DNA of 64,000 bases from Microbulbifer sp. VAAF005 (GCF_030012985.1 NZ_CP120233.1:5265001-5329000); one strand, 5' to 3'; shown: positions 29,133 to 40,327, counted from the first letter of the stretch. Made by a program: numbers and translations. The notes: generated by a model not told the origin, from the letters alone.

Positions 29133-30050
29133 ATGATTCTCCCAAACCAAAAGGACTTGGGCATTCCTTTGAGACAGAAGGTCTTATTTGAGTGCCATTA
29201 TTCAGATGATTTATTTCAGTTCCAAAAGGTAACTGTCCCACCTGGTCAAAATGTATCACTTGAATTCTTGTCTGGGTTTAACCTTTTAATGGTGATTGGC
29301 GGTGTAGCTAGTATCAATTGTGGTATTCGTGAGTTCCGTATGGGGTCAGGGCAGGTCTGGTTAACTGGTGCTGTTGGCGGTTTTATGGTTGGCAACCTCC
29401 CTAAGGGGGAAAGTTTACTGATTATCAGTGTCAGTATCAGCTCGGCAATGTTGACCCGGTTTTATAAGCGGCACACACGTGTACTGCTAAAAGCTAAAAA
29501 CAAACTTGTTCTGGCAACTCATGTGGGAAGTGCTCCTAAGAGAGATCCCTTTATTCTCCCTGCGTGTGATCTGACGCGCTTCACTTTGGATTCATTGAGT
29601 GCATTTAGCGAACTGAATGATGAAAGTTTGAATTACTTAAAATTGGAAGAGCTACTCCTTTTGAAGCTAAAAGGGGATTGCGGTTGTTACTTGGCTAATG
29701 AGTTGCTTCGTCAAGTAAACCCGGCAACAGAGAGTTTTCGCCGGTTTATGGAGGAGAACGTAACTCAACCTTGGTCTGTAGCAAACTATGCCAAGCATAT
29801 TGGGATGAGTCTTACATCATTTAAGAATAGGTTCAGCCGGGTATTCAAGTCGGAATCGCCCAAGTCCTGGATTAATGAGCGCAGGCTACAGCATGCTGAT
29901 CTTCAATTGAAGACTACAAATAAGCGATTAGTTGATATCGCTCTGGAGAGTGGGTTCTCAAGCCAGTCCTATTTTACCCAGCTTTATAAGTCGATGTATG
30001 GGCGCCCGCCCTCGGAGGTGAGACAGAAATTCATGGACGCTCTTGATTAA
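29133..30050 (+). CDS. AraC family transcriptional regulator
   Basis: A 305-residue regulator. The C-terminal 100 residues contain the two AraC helix-turn-helix motifs: WSVANYAKHIGMSLTSFKNRF and RLVDIALESGFSSQSYFTQLY, the latter ending in YGRPPSEVR. The N-terminal 200 residues are a divergent ligand or dimerisation domain without recognised similarity. ATG 29133 is preferred to GTG 29124. A GyrI-like ligand-binding protein is encoded 100 bp downstream and may act with it. Confidence 0.88.
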   Translation: MILPNQKDLGIPLRQKVLFECHYSDDLFQFQKVTVPPGQNVSLEFLSGFNLLMVIGGVASINCGIREFRMGSGQVWLTGAVGGFMVGNLPKGESLLIISVSISSAMLTRFYKRHTRVLLKAKNKLVLATHVGSAPKRDPFILPACDLTRFTLDSLSAFSELNDESLNYLKLEELLLLKLKGDCGCYLANELLRQVNPATESFRRFMEENVTQPWSVANYAKHIGMSLTSFKNRFSRVFKSESPKSWINERRLQHADLQLKTTNKRLVDIALESGFSSQSYFTQLYKSMYGRPPSEVRQKFMDALD

Positions 30051-30150
30051 GCGTCTGTGATTTCTTGTGACTTTGAATGCCTGGCCAGTATTACAGAAGT
30101 TGTTATAGTATTCGGCTTCCTGCAAATAATTAGAAAAATGGCCTGTCGAT

Positions 30151-30600
30151 ATGGAAGTTAGAGAATTAGGGAGTCTGGATTTGGTGGGTTTTTATACCCG
30201 TACTAAGAATGCTAATGAGGCCGATTCGGAAAAGGCAAAAATAGCGCCACTCTGGGATAGGTTCGGCGCAGAGGCTGCCCCCAAATTAAGGGGCAACCCT
30301 AAGGTATTTGGTGTTTACTCCAACTACGAATCTGACCATACCGGCTTTTTTGATGTCTATGCATGTTCAGATATGTTGTCGAAGGATATGTCTGAGGATT
30401 TCAAGTCGATTCAAATACTGCCAGGCAAATACCTGATGTTTTCCGCCAAAGGGGAAATGCCTCAGGTCGCCATTGATTTGTGGGGCGAGGTTTGGAGTTA
30501 CTTCGCTGCGGAGGATTGCCCCCATCAGCGAGCTTTCACCACAGATTTTGAGCAGTATGTGGATGGAAACGAGGTTCAGATAGCCATATCCATCAAGTAG
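30151..30600 (+). CDS. GyrI-like / AraC effector-binding domain protein
   Basis: A 149-residue stand-alone effector-binding domain. It begins with EVRELGSLDLVGFYTRT, has PKVFGVYSNYESDHTGFFDVYA and the conserved LPGKYLMFSAKG, then WSYFAAED, and ends with EVQIAISIK. Such domains bind small, often cationic or aromatic ligands in AraC and MerR regulators, SbmC/GyrI and integron cassette proteins such as Cass2. Being next to an AraC gene suggests a shared role, but this is inference. Confidence 0.8.
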   Translation: MEVRELGSLDLVGFYTRTKNANEADSEKAKIAPLWDRFGAEAAPKLRGNPKVFGVYSNYESDHTGFFDVYACSDMLSKDMSEDFKSIQILPGKYLMFSAKGEMPQVAIDLWGEVWSYFAAEDCPHQRAFTTDFEQYVDGNEVQIAISIK

Positions 30601-30630
30601 TTGAATCGCGTATATATACGGGCTATTTAA

Positions 30631-30893
30631 GGAGCCTCTGAATAACTCCGTAATGCCTCTGCGAGTCTTGAAGGCTGCAGATGTTAGGCGCAGCTCGCCG
30701 CGAATGGCCGTAGCCCTTTACAAGAGCTGCAACGCAGCAGGTGCGGCCTTCAAGGCCCGCCCTTCGGGGCTTGCAGAGCGATTCACACTCCGCGTTGCGA
30801 CTTCTTGAAAGGTCTAGACATTCCTGCGAAGCCGCGCCTTGATTGTGAACCGCTCTGAAAGCCAGGGGTATCACGGAGTTATTCAGAGGCTCC
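30631..30893 (+). mobile_element. Non-coding inverted-repeat element flanked by TTAA (MITE-like)
   Basis: A 263-bp element with near-perfect terminal inverted repeats of about 22 bp: GGAGCCTCTGAATAACTCCG at left and its exact complement at right. TTAA flanks both sides (30627-30630, 30894-30897), consistent with a YTAR target duplication. Inside are smaller palindromes such as GCTGCAACGCAGC. No transposase. It is the best-preserved of three copies in the window and ends 2 bp before the stop codon of the convergent DUF3604 gene, where it could form a long terminator hairpin. Confidence 0.82.
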
Positions 30894-30899
30894 TTAACT

Positions 30900-32867
30900 C
30901 TAGGGTGAATACCAAATTGGCGAGCTGAATGCTCGCCCCTGCTGGGTAAGGGGTACTTTTTCATCCATTTCAATACCGAAGCGTACCTTGTCAAATAGAG
31001 TCCATCGGGGAGTGGGTATCTCCAGGGCGCGCAGGTAGTAGACGGCTCTTTCCTTGGGGTTAAAGTCGGGATCTTTGAATACCGCGATTAGCTGAGGGGA
31101 GCCGATGGAGTTGGTGTATTCCGCCGTCTTCATATCCACAGTAGTCCCAACTGGGGGTAGTTTTCCCTCGGTATCCAGCTTACGGCTTCCAGACCATTTC
31201 ACATTAAAGATCTTTTCCCGGGTGAGTCCGCTGCTATCCAGCCAACCCTTGATGATTTGGATACGGTCCAGGTTGGCACCCTCAGGGTCTTTCAGTGCTG
31301 CGATAAGGAATGTCGGTGCCTCTCCCTCACTGGCTTGAGGTAGCTTCCCGCCCATTGGCACGCCTTTTTTATAGCCATTGGCGACCAGATCACCGTGAAT
31401 ATCCTCATTGTTATAGTCATAGCCTCCAAAGAAGCGAATTGAGATCCTGGGGCCTGTGGTGGCGAAAGTCTCCTTGCGGTACATCGCATCCCATATTGCC
31501 TCCCGGGTATTCTCGTTGGCCCAGACTCCCGTAACGCCTGAGGCAGCTTGTTCCCAGCCGAAGTACTCTCCACCAACTCCCTTGAGCAGGGGAAATGCCC
31601 AGCGCTCCTTGTTGCTGGGTTCCAGGGTCTTGAACTTGCCAAAGAAGTTGTCCTGGTCCGGTGTCGAAAGCCCGGTATGGGTGTCGGTGGCTGCGTTTGC
31701 GCCTAGCACGAAAGGGTTGGTGCCCAGCTTCTCCTCCAGGCGTAGGCCAGACTTGAGTGCCTCCCTCCAGTACTCGTATTGCAGGGCACCGGGGGGCTTG
31801 GGCTTTAAGATCAGGTTGCCTCTATCCCACAGATCCCAGTTGGCAAATTCATCTTCTGGGGAGAGGGCAGGGTGGGACTCACTTTGTCCCTTTACCTGTA
31901 CCAGCTCGTAAAGGGGTTCATAGCGGGCGCGCATTTGTGCCCACTCCGGAGTGAGTTCGGAGCCATCAAACTGCCGCTCGATAAACATACGCCCATTAGA
32001 CATATTGCCGTTGTGGGGGATGGCGAGTACCCGGCCGCCGGTTTTGTCTTCGTAGGCTTTCATCCACTCCCAGAGTTTTACCGGGTTCTCGGTATCAAAG
32101 GTAGTTAGGGGAAGCAGGGTCTTAGTGTGGTCTGCGCCATCACGAAAAATAATATTGCGGTGCAGGTTGTCGCCACCATCGGCGTTAACTGTCCACTCAA
32201 AAGCGATAAAGGTAGAAAACTCTCCGGGTTTGTAATATTTCTCTGCGGCTTCAACGGTTTTTTCCCAGGCGGATTTCATCCATTTGGGGTCCATTACCTG
32301 GTCGGGCAGTTTGCCTTCTGATTGAAGCACGATGACTTCACTTTTTGCTTCATTGGTCGCTTCTTCGCTGCCTGAAATTAATGCCTCGTGCCATTTCTTC
32401 AAGGTGGCATTGGACATCATTTCCGGATTGCCATCGATGATCTCGCTGATAACTCCCATACCGTCTGAATGATCGGTGATCATGAACCAGTCGTAAGGGC
32501 GGCTGAGCTTGGCTTTCAGTCCGCTGTTGGAGGTAACAGTTTCTCCCAGGGCAAATCGATAGGCGTCATCGGGAGTAAGAATTGCGCCATCCAACCCCGC
32601 ATCTACCGACCAGCCAGTATGGACATGTGTATCGCCAAAATAGACATTACGAGCGATGCGTTTATTGCTGTCCCGTTGGGCTTCCAGCTCCGCTTCTATC
32701 TCCGGTGCCATCGCCGTGAGCGGCCGTTGTTTTTCTGGAGTGGCGTCCTCTGTCTGTCGGGCGTTTGAATTTGTATTTTTATCTCCGTCGGGCTTTTTAC
32801 TGCAACTATAAAGGCTGAGTACAAGAATAAAGAGGAGCAGGGTTAATCCAGCTTTGCTCTTGTGCAT
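30900..32867 (-). CDS. DUF3604 domain lipoprotein
   Basis: A 655-residue protein with lipoprotein signal ending LYSC (Cys22), then a Lys/Asn/Thr linker. The DUF3604 core has NVYFGDTHVHTGWSVDAG, a metal-binding DTHxH as in PHP-type hydrolases, DWFMITDHSDGMG, FIAFEWTVN, IPHNGNMSNG and NAATDTHTGLS. These His and Asp residues suggest a metal-dependent hydrolase in the periplasm, but the substrate is unknown. ATG 32867 is preferred over 32882 because GGAG lies nine bases before it and the signal peptide then starts normally. The window shows no functional partner. Confidence 0.85.
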   Translation of the reverse strand: MHKSKAGLTLLLFILVLSLYSCSKKPDGDKNTNSNARQTEDATPEKQRPLTAMAPEIEAELEAQRDSNKRIARNVYFGDTHVHTGWSVDAGLDGAILTPDDAYRFALGETVTSNSGLKAKLSRPYDWFMITDHSDGMGVISEIIDGNPEMMSNATLKKWHEALISGSEEATNEAKSEVIVLQSEGKLPDQVMDPKWMKSAWEKTVEAAEKYYKPGEFSTFIAFEWTVNADGGDNLHRNIIFRDGADHTKTLLPLTTFDTENPVKLWEWMKAYEDKTGGRVLAIPHNGNMSNGRMFIERQFDGSELTPEWAQMRARYEPLYELVQVKGQSESHPALSPEDEFANWDLWDRGNLILKPKPPGALQYEYWREALKSGLRLEEKLGTNPFVLGANAATDTHTGLSTPDQDNFFGKFKTLEPSNKERWAFPLLKGVGGEYFGWEQAASGVTGVWANENTREAIWDAMYRKETFATTGPRISIRFFGGYDYNNEDIHGDLVANGYKKGVPMGGKLPQASEGEAPTFLIAALKDPEGANLDRIQIIKGWLDSSGLTREKIFNVKWSGSRKLDTEGKLPPVGTTVDMKTAEYTNSIGSPQLIAVFKDPDFNPKERAVYYLRALEIPTPRWTLFDKVRFGIEMDEKVPLTQQGRAFSSPIWYSP

Positions 32868-33149
32868 CGATGGCGGCTCCATTTCCTGAATGTGTCGGAT
32901 CGCTTTTTAACTTAAAAGAATTCGTTGCGAAGAGAAGATAAATTACAGCTAGCATAGTTGAGCGACTCTGTTTATTCGCGAATTGGGCCACACCGGGGGC
33001 CTTGTTATCTATCGGCACAATAGATAGTCTTCGGCTCAAGTTGAGTTAGCACATTTATGCAACTTCAAGAACATGGTTGGCTAATTCAGTCATATTGAAA
33101 TATGGCTACGCAATAATCATCGCTTCGGGCGATAGGCAAAAGCAGGCAT

Positions 33150-34829
33150 ATGAGTAACAACGAAAAGCGTCCACTTTACATCCCCCATGCAGGTCCCTCC
33201 CTACTGGAAATACCACTGCTCAATAAAGGCAGCGCATTTAGCTTGGAAGAGCGTCTCGAGTTTAATTTGGTCGGTCTTCTGCCGAATACCGTTGAGACGA
33301 TTGAGGAGCAGGCCAAGCGCGCTTACCTCCAATTCCAGCAGTGTAAGACTGGCTTGGAAAAACATATCTACCTGAGGGGAATCCAGGACGACAACGAGAC
33401 GTTGTTCTTCTATCTGATCGAACATCATACGGAAGAGATGCTGCCGATTATCTACACCCCCACTGTAGGTGCAGCTTGTGAAGAGTTTTCCAGTATTTAT
33501 CGCAACCACCGGGGATTATTTGTCTCCTATCCGGACCGGGAATATATCGACGATATTCTGCGCAGCGCCACTAAAGAGAACGTCAAAGTTATTGTGGTGA
33601 CCGATGGCGAGCGGATACTCGGGTTGGGTGATCAGGGTATCGGCGGCATGGGTATCCCTATTGGCAAGCTCTCCCTGTATACCGCCTGTGGCGGCATAAG
33701 CCCGGCTTATACCCTGCCTGTCACCTTGGATGTTGGCACCAATAACCGCACTTTGCTGAATGATCCCATGTATATGGGGTGGCGCCATGAGCGGATTTCC
33801 CAGGAAGAGTACGATGAATTCCTGGAGCAATTTATTGAAGCGGTAAAGCGTCGCTGGCCCAAGGTATTGGTTCAGTTTGAGGACTTTGCCCAAACCAATG
33901 CCACGCCGTTGTTAGAGCGCTATCGCGACCGCCTGTGCTGTTTTAATGATGATATTCAGGGCACGGCGTCTGTAGCACTGGGTACTATCCTGGCTGCCTG
34001 TAAAACCTGGCAAGAAACCCTCGCCGCGCAAAAGGTGACGATCGTGGGTGCCGGTTCAGCCGGGTGTGGTATTGCCGAGCAAATCGTCAGTGCAAAAGTG
34101 CAGGCAGGTCTTTCCGATGCCGAGGCTCGTGAACAGATCTTTATGTTCGATCGCTACGGGCTTGTGACTTCCGATATGAAAGGCCTGCACGACTTCCAGG
34201 CAGCTCTGGCCCAGGACCCGAGCAAATACGATGGAGTGTCCAGCTGGAATCTTGAGACGCTGATCGGCAATGTTGAGCCCAGCATCCTGATTGGTGTTTC
34301 GGGGCAGGGTGGCTTGTTTACCCAGCCAGTAATCGAAGCTTTGCATAAGGGGCACCGCCGTCCTTTGGTGATGCCACTGTCAAACCCCACTTCTCGGGCT
34401 GAAGCGACTCCAACTGAGATATTCAGCTGGACCAAGGGCGAAGCTTTGGTGGCTACCGGCAGTCCCTTTGCAGCGGTAGAAATCGATGGACATCACTATG
34501 CGGTAGCGCAGTGTAACAATGTCTACATATTCCCGGGCATTGGCCTCGGCGTGATTGCTTCCGGTGCATCCAAAGTGACTGACAGTATGTTGATGGCAGC
34601 ATCCAACGCCCTGGCAGAGCAGGCGCCGGTGGTGAAAGATGGCGAGGGTGCCCTATTGCCACACCTGAATGATATTCGCGAAGTGAGCATGCATATTGCC
34701 AGGGCAGTGGCTGCCCAAGCGCAATTGGATGGCGTTGCGCCCAAGGTGAGCCGCGAGCATTTAGAGCGTTTGCTAGAGCGTAACTTCTGGCGTGCAGATT
34801 ACCGTTCTTACCGTCGTCGCTCTTTCTAA
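33150..34829 (+). CDS. maeA: NAD-dependent malic enzyme
   Basis: A 559-residue enzyme that decarboxylates malate to pyruvate with NAD+. Diagnostic sequence: [72 protein letters not shown], the nucleotide-binding [14 protein letters not shown], and [17 protein letters not shown]. Length and start ([20 protein letters not shown]) match the SfcA/MaeA group rather than the larger NADP enzyme MaeB. It is monocistronic and ends in a bidirectional terminator. Confidence 0.95.
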   Translation: MSNNEKRPLYIPHAGPSLLEIPLLNKGSAFSLEERLEFNLVGLLPNTVETIEEQAKRAYLQFQQCKTGLEKHIYLRGIQDDNETLFFYLIEHHTEEMLPIIYTPTVGAACEEFSSIYRNHRGLFVSYPDREYIDDILRSATKENVKVIVVTDGERILGLGDQGIGGMGIPIGKLSLYTACGGISPAYTLPVTLDVGTNNRTLLNDPMYMGWRHERISQEEYDEFLEQFIEAVKRRWPKVLVQFEDFAQTNATPLLERYRDRLCCFNDDIQGTASVALGTILAACKTWQETLAAQKVTIVGAGSAGCGIAEQIVSAKVQAGLSDAEAREQIFMFDRYGLVTSDMKGLHDFQAALAQDPSKYDGVSSWNLETLIGNVEPSILIGVSGQGGLFTQPVIEALHKGHRRPLVMPLSNPTSRAEATPTEIFSWTKGEALVATGSPFAAVEIDGHHYAVAQCNNVYIFPGIGLGVIASGASKVTDSMLMAASNALAEQAPVVKDGEGALLPHLNDIREVSMHIARAVAAQAQLDGVAPKVSREHLERLLERNFWRADYRSYRRRSF

Positions 34830-34840
34830 ATGAAAGTGCT

Positions 34841-34869
34841 GGGCCCGCTGCGACTATCGCATCGGGCCT
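34841..34869. terminator. Bidirectional terminator between malic enzyme and patatin genes
   Basis: GGGCCCG-C-TGCGA pairs with TCGCA-T-CGGGCC around CTA, a stem of about 12 bp with one mismatch, between two convergent stop codons. Confidence 0.75.
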
Positions 34870-34873
34870 GCAT

Positions 34874-36178
34874 TTAAGCCAGCTTTTCCCCGGTATAGAA
34901 AGAATCCGGCTGGCGCAACACCAAGTAATCCTCCCAGTGGAATCCCTGATTCAAAAACTCAATGGCTGCATTGACGCCCGATAAGAACAGGTGTTCGCAG
35001 TGGTGGTCCGGCATGGAAAAATCCAGCCAGTGCGGGTTTTCTCCGGTATCGGTGGGATTGATGGGGATTTCTTTTACCAGCGCATGGTATTCCGCGTTCA
35101 AGCTCGCGCGCACATGGTTGTCGAGCATATTGCGACAAGTGCTGATCAGCCCCATCGCAAACCTTCCTACCTTATCTGATTTTGGCTGGTACAGATCCAC
35201 TTCCAACTTGATCCCAAAGGTTGGCAATTTGGGGGTGCCTATGGGTTTATGGAAGATATCGAAAGGGAAGTTGGAGACAAGGCCGCCGTCAACAAATTCA
35301 ATATCTTTGGGAAAGCCAGCGCGGAAAAATCGCTTGGGATCACCGATGCCTTTAATGCTGCGCCAATTCTCGGCGACAGTATTGCACTCACTTAATTGGG
35401 GGATGCCCTTTACGGTGTAGGGCTTAAAGAAGCCGGGTACCGACATGGAGGCACGCACGAACTCTGCCGGATTTACTGCGCTCGGATTATCGAAGTAGAG
35501 CGGCGCCTTGGCTGGAAACACTGCGCGAGTCTCGGTAGTGATATCCGCTGCCACCAGGGCAACCTCGCCGCTACCTATCAAGTGATCTGGTGTGCCGCGG
35601 TACAGGAGCTGTGGGAACTGGTTAATTCTCTGATTGAGCTGTGCGGTGTTGGTAATGCCCAGCTGTTTCAACTCCGTTTGTAACCACTGGGTAAAGGTAT
35701 CTCCCGGATTTAGCCCCTTATGTCTGAGCAGGTGCCGCAAGGTGCGGATAGAATCGAAGGGGTGCAGTGCCAAACTACTGATCAAGCCTTTGCCTTTGAG
35801 CAGGCGCTGTACCGTTTTGCGGGCATAGCGCTCGCCATCTTCAAAACTGGCAAAGTCCGCATTGGCGAGGATACCCAAGAGCTTTTCGCTCTTGCCAGTG
35901 CTCGGTGTACCGGCCGCTGCCAAGAAGAGCGCATTGATGGCGCCCGCTGAGGTTCCTGCAATTTTGCGAAACCGAATTCCCGCCTTTTCCAGAATATAGG
36001 TATATCCCACCAGGGCGATCCCCAGCATACCGCCGCCTTCCATCACGATATCGACATACTGAAGGCCCTGGTTGTCCTGTACATCACTGAATACCTTTCC
36101 TTCAATGGTGGACTTGGATGCCTGCCAGTGTGCATCCGCTTTTGCGATGGCGTTTTCAACCCAGGGTGATTTTTGCAT
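34874..36178 (-). CDS. Patatin-like phospholipase
   Basis: A 434-residue protein with the patatin catalytic dyad: Ser78 in GTSAG and Asp in VDGGLVSNFP, with the oxyanion loop EGGGMLG (47-53). Patatins hydrolyse lipid acyl esters. No signal peptide, so probably cytoplasmic. The C-terminus carries HWLDFSMPDHHCEHLFLSGVNAAIEFL. Substrate and role are unknown; the gene stands alone between the malic enzyme and the restriction cluster. Confidence 0.88.
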   Translation of the reverse strand: MQKSPWVENAIAKADAHWQASKSTIEGKVFSDVQDNQGLQYVDIVMEGGGMLGIALVGYTYILEKAGIRFRKIAGTSAGAINALFLAAAGTPSTGKSEKLLGILANADFASFEDGERYARKTVQRLLKGKGLISSLALHPFDSIRTLRHLLRHKGLNPGDTFTQWLQTELKQLGITNTAQLNQRINQFPQLLYRGTPDHLIGSGEVALVAADITTETRAVFPAKAPLYFDNPSAVNPAEFVRASMSVPGFFKPYTVKGIPQLSECNTVAENWRSIKGIGDPKRFFRAGFPKDIEFVDGGLVSNFPFDIFHKPIGTPKLPTFGIKLEVDLYQPKSDKVGRFAMGLISTCRNMLDNHVRASLNAEYHALVKEIPINPTDTGENPHWLDFSMPDHHCEHLFLSGVNAAIEFLNQGFHWEDYLVLRQPDSFYTGEKLA

Positions 36179-36226
36179 GTCGGCTTTCCGTACTGTGACA
36201 GCGATCTACAAGAGAATTTAGACAAT

Positions 36227-37021
36227 TTATCCGCTTGTAGGTGAAAAAGGCAGGGTATCACCCAGAATCAAATTCGCCATAGCATCCAGTTTGTTTTTCG
36301 TGCCTTCCCACTTGGGCATCACTTGATTCATTAAACGGTAAAATCGCTCGCTGTGGTTGTGTTCGGCGATATGGCAGAGCTCGTGCAAAATGACGTAGTC
36401 GATACACTGGCGCGGCGCTTTTACCAGGTGTGGATTGAGGGTAATGCGCCCCTGGGGGGAGCAGCTGCCCCACTGGGTTTTCATACTGAGGATACGCAGG
36501 GGCGGGCGCCCGGAAACCCAAAGGGTCTGCTCAAGCAGGGCATCCAGGCGGCGGTGAAAAATTTCTTTGGCGTGCGCCTTGTACCATTCGGCCAAAAGCA
36601 GGCGCACTCTTTCGGGATCTTTTTTCCGCACGGAGACTTCCAGCTTGCCGCGCAGTAATTTCACCTGTTGTTGGGTGTCTTCAGACTCAATGACTTTCAG
36701 TAGGTATTGCTTGCCCAGATAGTAGTGGCTCTCGCCGCTGATATATTGCCGTGGTGTAATATATTCCAGCGCCTTGCGGAAATCCCGCAGCTGCTGGTAA
36801 ATCCAGCGCCCGCGTTTTTTTACCGCCTTTAATACTGCATCGTTATCGATAGGTTCCGGTGCGCTGACCACCACACGGCAGTCGGGGTGCACTTTGATCA
36901 GCACTCGCCCATTGACCTGGGAGCGGGGCTGGCACTCAAAAGTAATGCGCTCATCCCCATAGGCAAAGCTCAGTTGCCGGGAGTTGGGGTTATTTGGGGG
37001 GGAAGTAATAGGCACATTCAT
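36227..37021 (-). CDS. YgjP-like metallopeptidase (M48/DUF45)
   Basis: A 264-residue protein with the zinc motif HELCHIAEHNHSERF (HExxH with a downstream His) and RWGSCSPQGRITLNPHLV-type sequence (QWGSCSPQGRITLNPHLV). Families of this type, related to YgjP and SprT/WLM proteases, are often encoded beside type I restriction genes. It starts 7 bp after hsdR and is the last gene of the defence operon. Its role in defence is unproven; release or turnover of protein-DNA complexes is a guess. Confidence 0.87.
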   Translation of the reverse strand: MNVPITSPPNNPNSRQLSFAYGDERITFECQPRSQVNGRVLIKVHPDCRVVVSAPEPIDNDAVLKAVKKRGRWIYQQLRDFRKALEYITPRQYISGESHYYLGKQYLLKVIESEDTQQQVKLLRGKLEVSVRKKDPERVRLLLAEWYKAHAKEIFHRRLDALLEQTLWVSGRPPLRILSMKTQWGSCSPQGRITLNPHLVKAPRQCIDYVILHELCHIAEHNHSERFYRLMNQVMPKWEGTKNKLDAMANLILGDTLPFSPTSG

Positions 37022-37028
37022 GCCGGGG

Positions 37029-40000
37029 TTAGTCTCCGCTTAAACCAACGCGGGTGATCTGTAGGATCATCTCCACCATTTTCTTGGCCTGCACCATACC
37101 ACTGCCGATGGATTTACACTCCAGAAATAATTTGGGCATCAGTTTTTTATGGATATCCTTCTCAATATTTTGCGGGCTGATGGAGTGTTCCATTACGGAC
37201 TGGGTAACAATCGTATCGATCTCGAAGGCCAGTTTGATCCACTTATCCTGTATCTGGCTATCGCCTACCGCGAAAACCTCCGGCAGGTTTTTTTTGAATA
37301 CACCAAAATAGGCCTGGGCGTGGCGATTATCGGCAAAGGCATTGGGTATTTCATCCAGGTTGCGGGCTTTTACCTGTGCTTCCAAAGCTTCGAACAGTAA
37401 GTACTGCTTGTGTGGGTGATCGAACAGTTTTTCCGCCTCCTCAATCGCTTGCAGCAATAACTTGGAAAAGGCTTCCTGGGCATAGGGGTCGTCGCGCAAC
37501 TCCTGTTCGATCATGCGGGTGACGCGGGTTTTGATAATATCGGTTTCGTTGCGGGTTTTGTCCTCTCCCCAATCTTCAGGCCGCTCCGCCTTGCCCATTT
37601 TATTGACTTCGTATTTACCCTCGGGCTGTAAGATTTCCACGCCCACCACATGTTTATCCAGCAGGTTTTTTACCTGGGCCGCATACTGGTCGTAGTCCAC
37701 AGACTTTTCGGTTTGTTGTAGCGCCCATTGGCGCAAAAGGGCAAATTGTTTAACCGTCTGTTTGTAGTGCTTGCGGTCACTATCGCTAAAGCTTTTATCT
37801 TCGAAGAAGGTGGCTGATTGCAGGGCTACTTTCAAGCAGGTAGTGAAGTCGGTGAGAGCCTCGTAGAAGTCCTCGCGCACTTTTAGGTTCACATCGACCA
37901 GCTCACCGTTGCGCTGTTCAGTTTTTGGCACTATCACCTGGCGCAGTTGCTCGGTGTCCTGCTTGTTTTTTACGCCGGCGAAAATGCTCCAAAGATCTTT
38001 ATACAGCAGGGGCAGGCGCTTGTACTCGCTGCTCATGGGGCTATAGAGCCCGGCAATATCGTCGATGTCGTAACCGCCCTGGGTGCGCGCGGCCAAATCC
38101 TGGTATTTCTGCAGGGTGGTATCCAGCTCTGCCAGGATGCCCCGGTAATCGATCAGCAGGCCAAACTTTTTATCCGGGTGCAGGCGATTGACCCGCGCGA
38201 TCGCCTGGATCAGGTTGTGTTCCTTGAGTGGTTTATCGATATACAGCACCGTATTCTTGGGCTCATCGAATCCGGTTAGCAGCTTGTCCACTACAATCAG
38301 CAGTTTCAGGGTATCGTCTTTATCGAAGCGCTCAATCACTCCCTGGGTGTAGTGTTGCTCATTTTGCGAGCCCACATTGTCCTTCCACCACTTCACCACC
38401 TCCGGCATGGAGGACTCATCCACCGCTTCGTTGCCCTCGCGGGTATCTGGTGCACTGATCACTACCGCCGACTCAAATTTCTGCGCCTCTGGCCAGTGCT
38501 GCTGGGCCTCATCCAGGTACTTTTTATATTGGATGGCGGCGGCCTTGCTGTCACAGGCCAGCTGGCCTTTTAAGCCCGCATCGATGTTTTTAACAAAGTG
38601 GGTGGCGATATCTGTGGCAATCAGTCGAATGCGGTCGTCGGCGGTGTAAATCTCCCCTTTGCGGGCAAACTTGCGTTTCAGATCTGCCTGCTGCTCCTCG
38701 CTTAACCCCACCTTAATGCGCTCAAACCAGCGGTCAATTGCGCGTTCGTTAACATTCAGGTCAGGGATACGTTCTTCGTACAACAGTGGGGTTACGGTGC
38801 GATCCTCCACCGCCCGCTGCATGGTATAGGCGTGGACTATGGGGCCGAATTTATTGGTGGTCTTATCGTCTTTCAATAGGGGCGTGCCGGTAAAGGCGAC
38901 AAAGGCGGCATTGGGCAGGGCCTGGCGCATACGGATATGGTTTTCGCCGCCCTGGCTGCGGTGGCCCTCGTCGATCAGCACAATCAAGTCGGCACTGTCG
39001 TTGCGACACTCCGGCAGGGCAGTGGCGCCGGTAAATTTTTGCACCAGCGAGAAGATAATGCGCTCATTGCCGCTGCCAATCTGCTGGGCCAAACGCTTGC
39101 CGGAAGTAGCCATGGCCGCTTCCTTATCTTTCTTGCCCGCCAGTTCTCCACCGCTGGCAAAGGTATTGCTGAGCTGGCGCTCCAGATCTACCCGGTCGGT
39201 GACAATAACCAGGCGGCTCTGTTTGAGGCTCGGCTGGAAGATCAGCGCCTTGCTTAAAAATACCATGGTGAAGGATTTGCCCGAGCCGGTGGTATGCCAG
39301 ATCACGCCGCCTTCCCGCGCGCCGTCATTGCCGCGTTGGGCAATGCGCTCCAACAGTCGTTTGATACCGAATACCTGCTGGTAGCGGGCGATGATTTTGC
39401 CGGCCTTTTTATCGAACAGGGTAAAGTAACGGACCATCTCCAGTAGCCGCTGGGGCGATAGCAAGCTGATTAACAACCGATCCTGGCCGCCCAGGGCCAG
39501 CTCGCCGCCGGCGATCAGGGTCTGGTACCAGTCCAGGTCCGCCGGGGAGCGCTGTTTAAATAGGGTTTGGATTTGTTCGCTGGAAAGGGGGCGGTTTTTG
39601 ATCGCCAGCATTTCCCCATCGGCAATATCTTCCTCGCGCCAGGCCGCCCAGAATTTTGCCGGGGTATTACAGGTGCCGTAGCGGCCCTCGTCGCCGTTCA
39701 CCGACAACAACAACTGGCTGTAGGCGAACAGTTGCGGGATTTCATCGTGGCGCTGGTTGCGCAGACTCTGGGAGATACCCTCGTCGATAGAGGGGCCCTT
39801 CTTGCCATCCGGGCGTTTGGCCTCGATCACTACCAGGGGGATTCCGTTGACGAAACACACCATATCCGGGCGGCGGGTCTCTACGCCGCTGGCACGGGTT
39901 ACGCTGAATTCCTCGGTAAAGGCAAAGTGATTGTTTTCGATGGTGTGCCAGTCGATCAGGGCTATCGTGGGGGTGGCTTTTTTGCCATCGACAAATTCGG

Positions 40001-40327
40001 TGACCGAAATGCCGTAGAGCAGGTGGTTGTACAGCTCTTCGTTGGCCGCAAGTGGTCCTTTGTTCAGCGCTGGGCTGCACACGATGCCAATCAGGTGGTC
40101 GATGGATTTTTGCGAGAGCGGTTGCTCTTTACCTGCGAAATAAAAGGTCCGTTTGCCCAGCTCCCGGCGCAGTATCTCCGTGAGCACCACCTGATCCTGG
40201 CGCCCACTACGGGCCGCATTGGCCTCGGCGGGGGTAAAAACGACCAGCCCAGATTGCACAACAGGGCCAGGGCGGGGATCTTTGCGGCGTATTCTTCTTG
40301 GAATTTCGGTACTGCTGTGTAATCCAT
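37029..40327 (-). pseudogene. hsdR: Type I restriction enzyme R subunit HsdR, one frameshift near the N-terminus (possibly a sequencing error)
   Basis: HsdR is the motor and nuclease of type I systems. Seen: nuclease motif VVIEAKRPDGKKG, Walker A HTTGSGKSF, DEGH box, FTGTPLL, and the helicase C-terminal part with QAIARVNRLHP, followed by a long helical tail. The true N-terminus MDYTAVPKFQEEYAAKIPAL starts at ATG 40327 but is in another frame. The frames meet at a run of five G then T and five A (plus strand 40230-40240). One more base restores a 1099-residue protein. Without repair a shorter product from a later start would lack about 30 residues. Confidence 0.9.
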
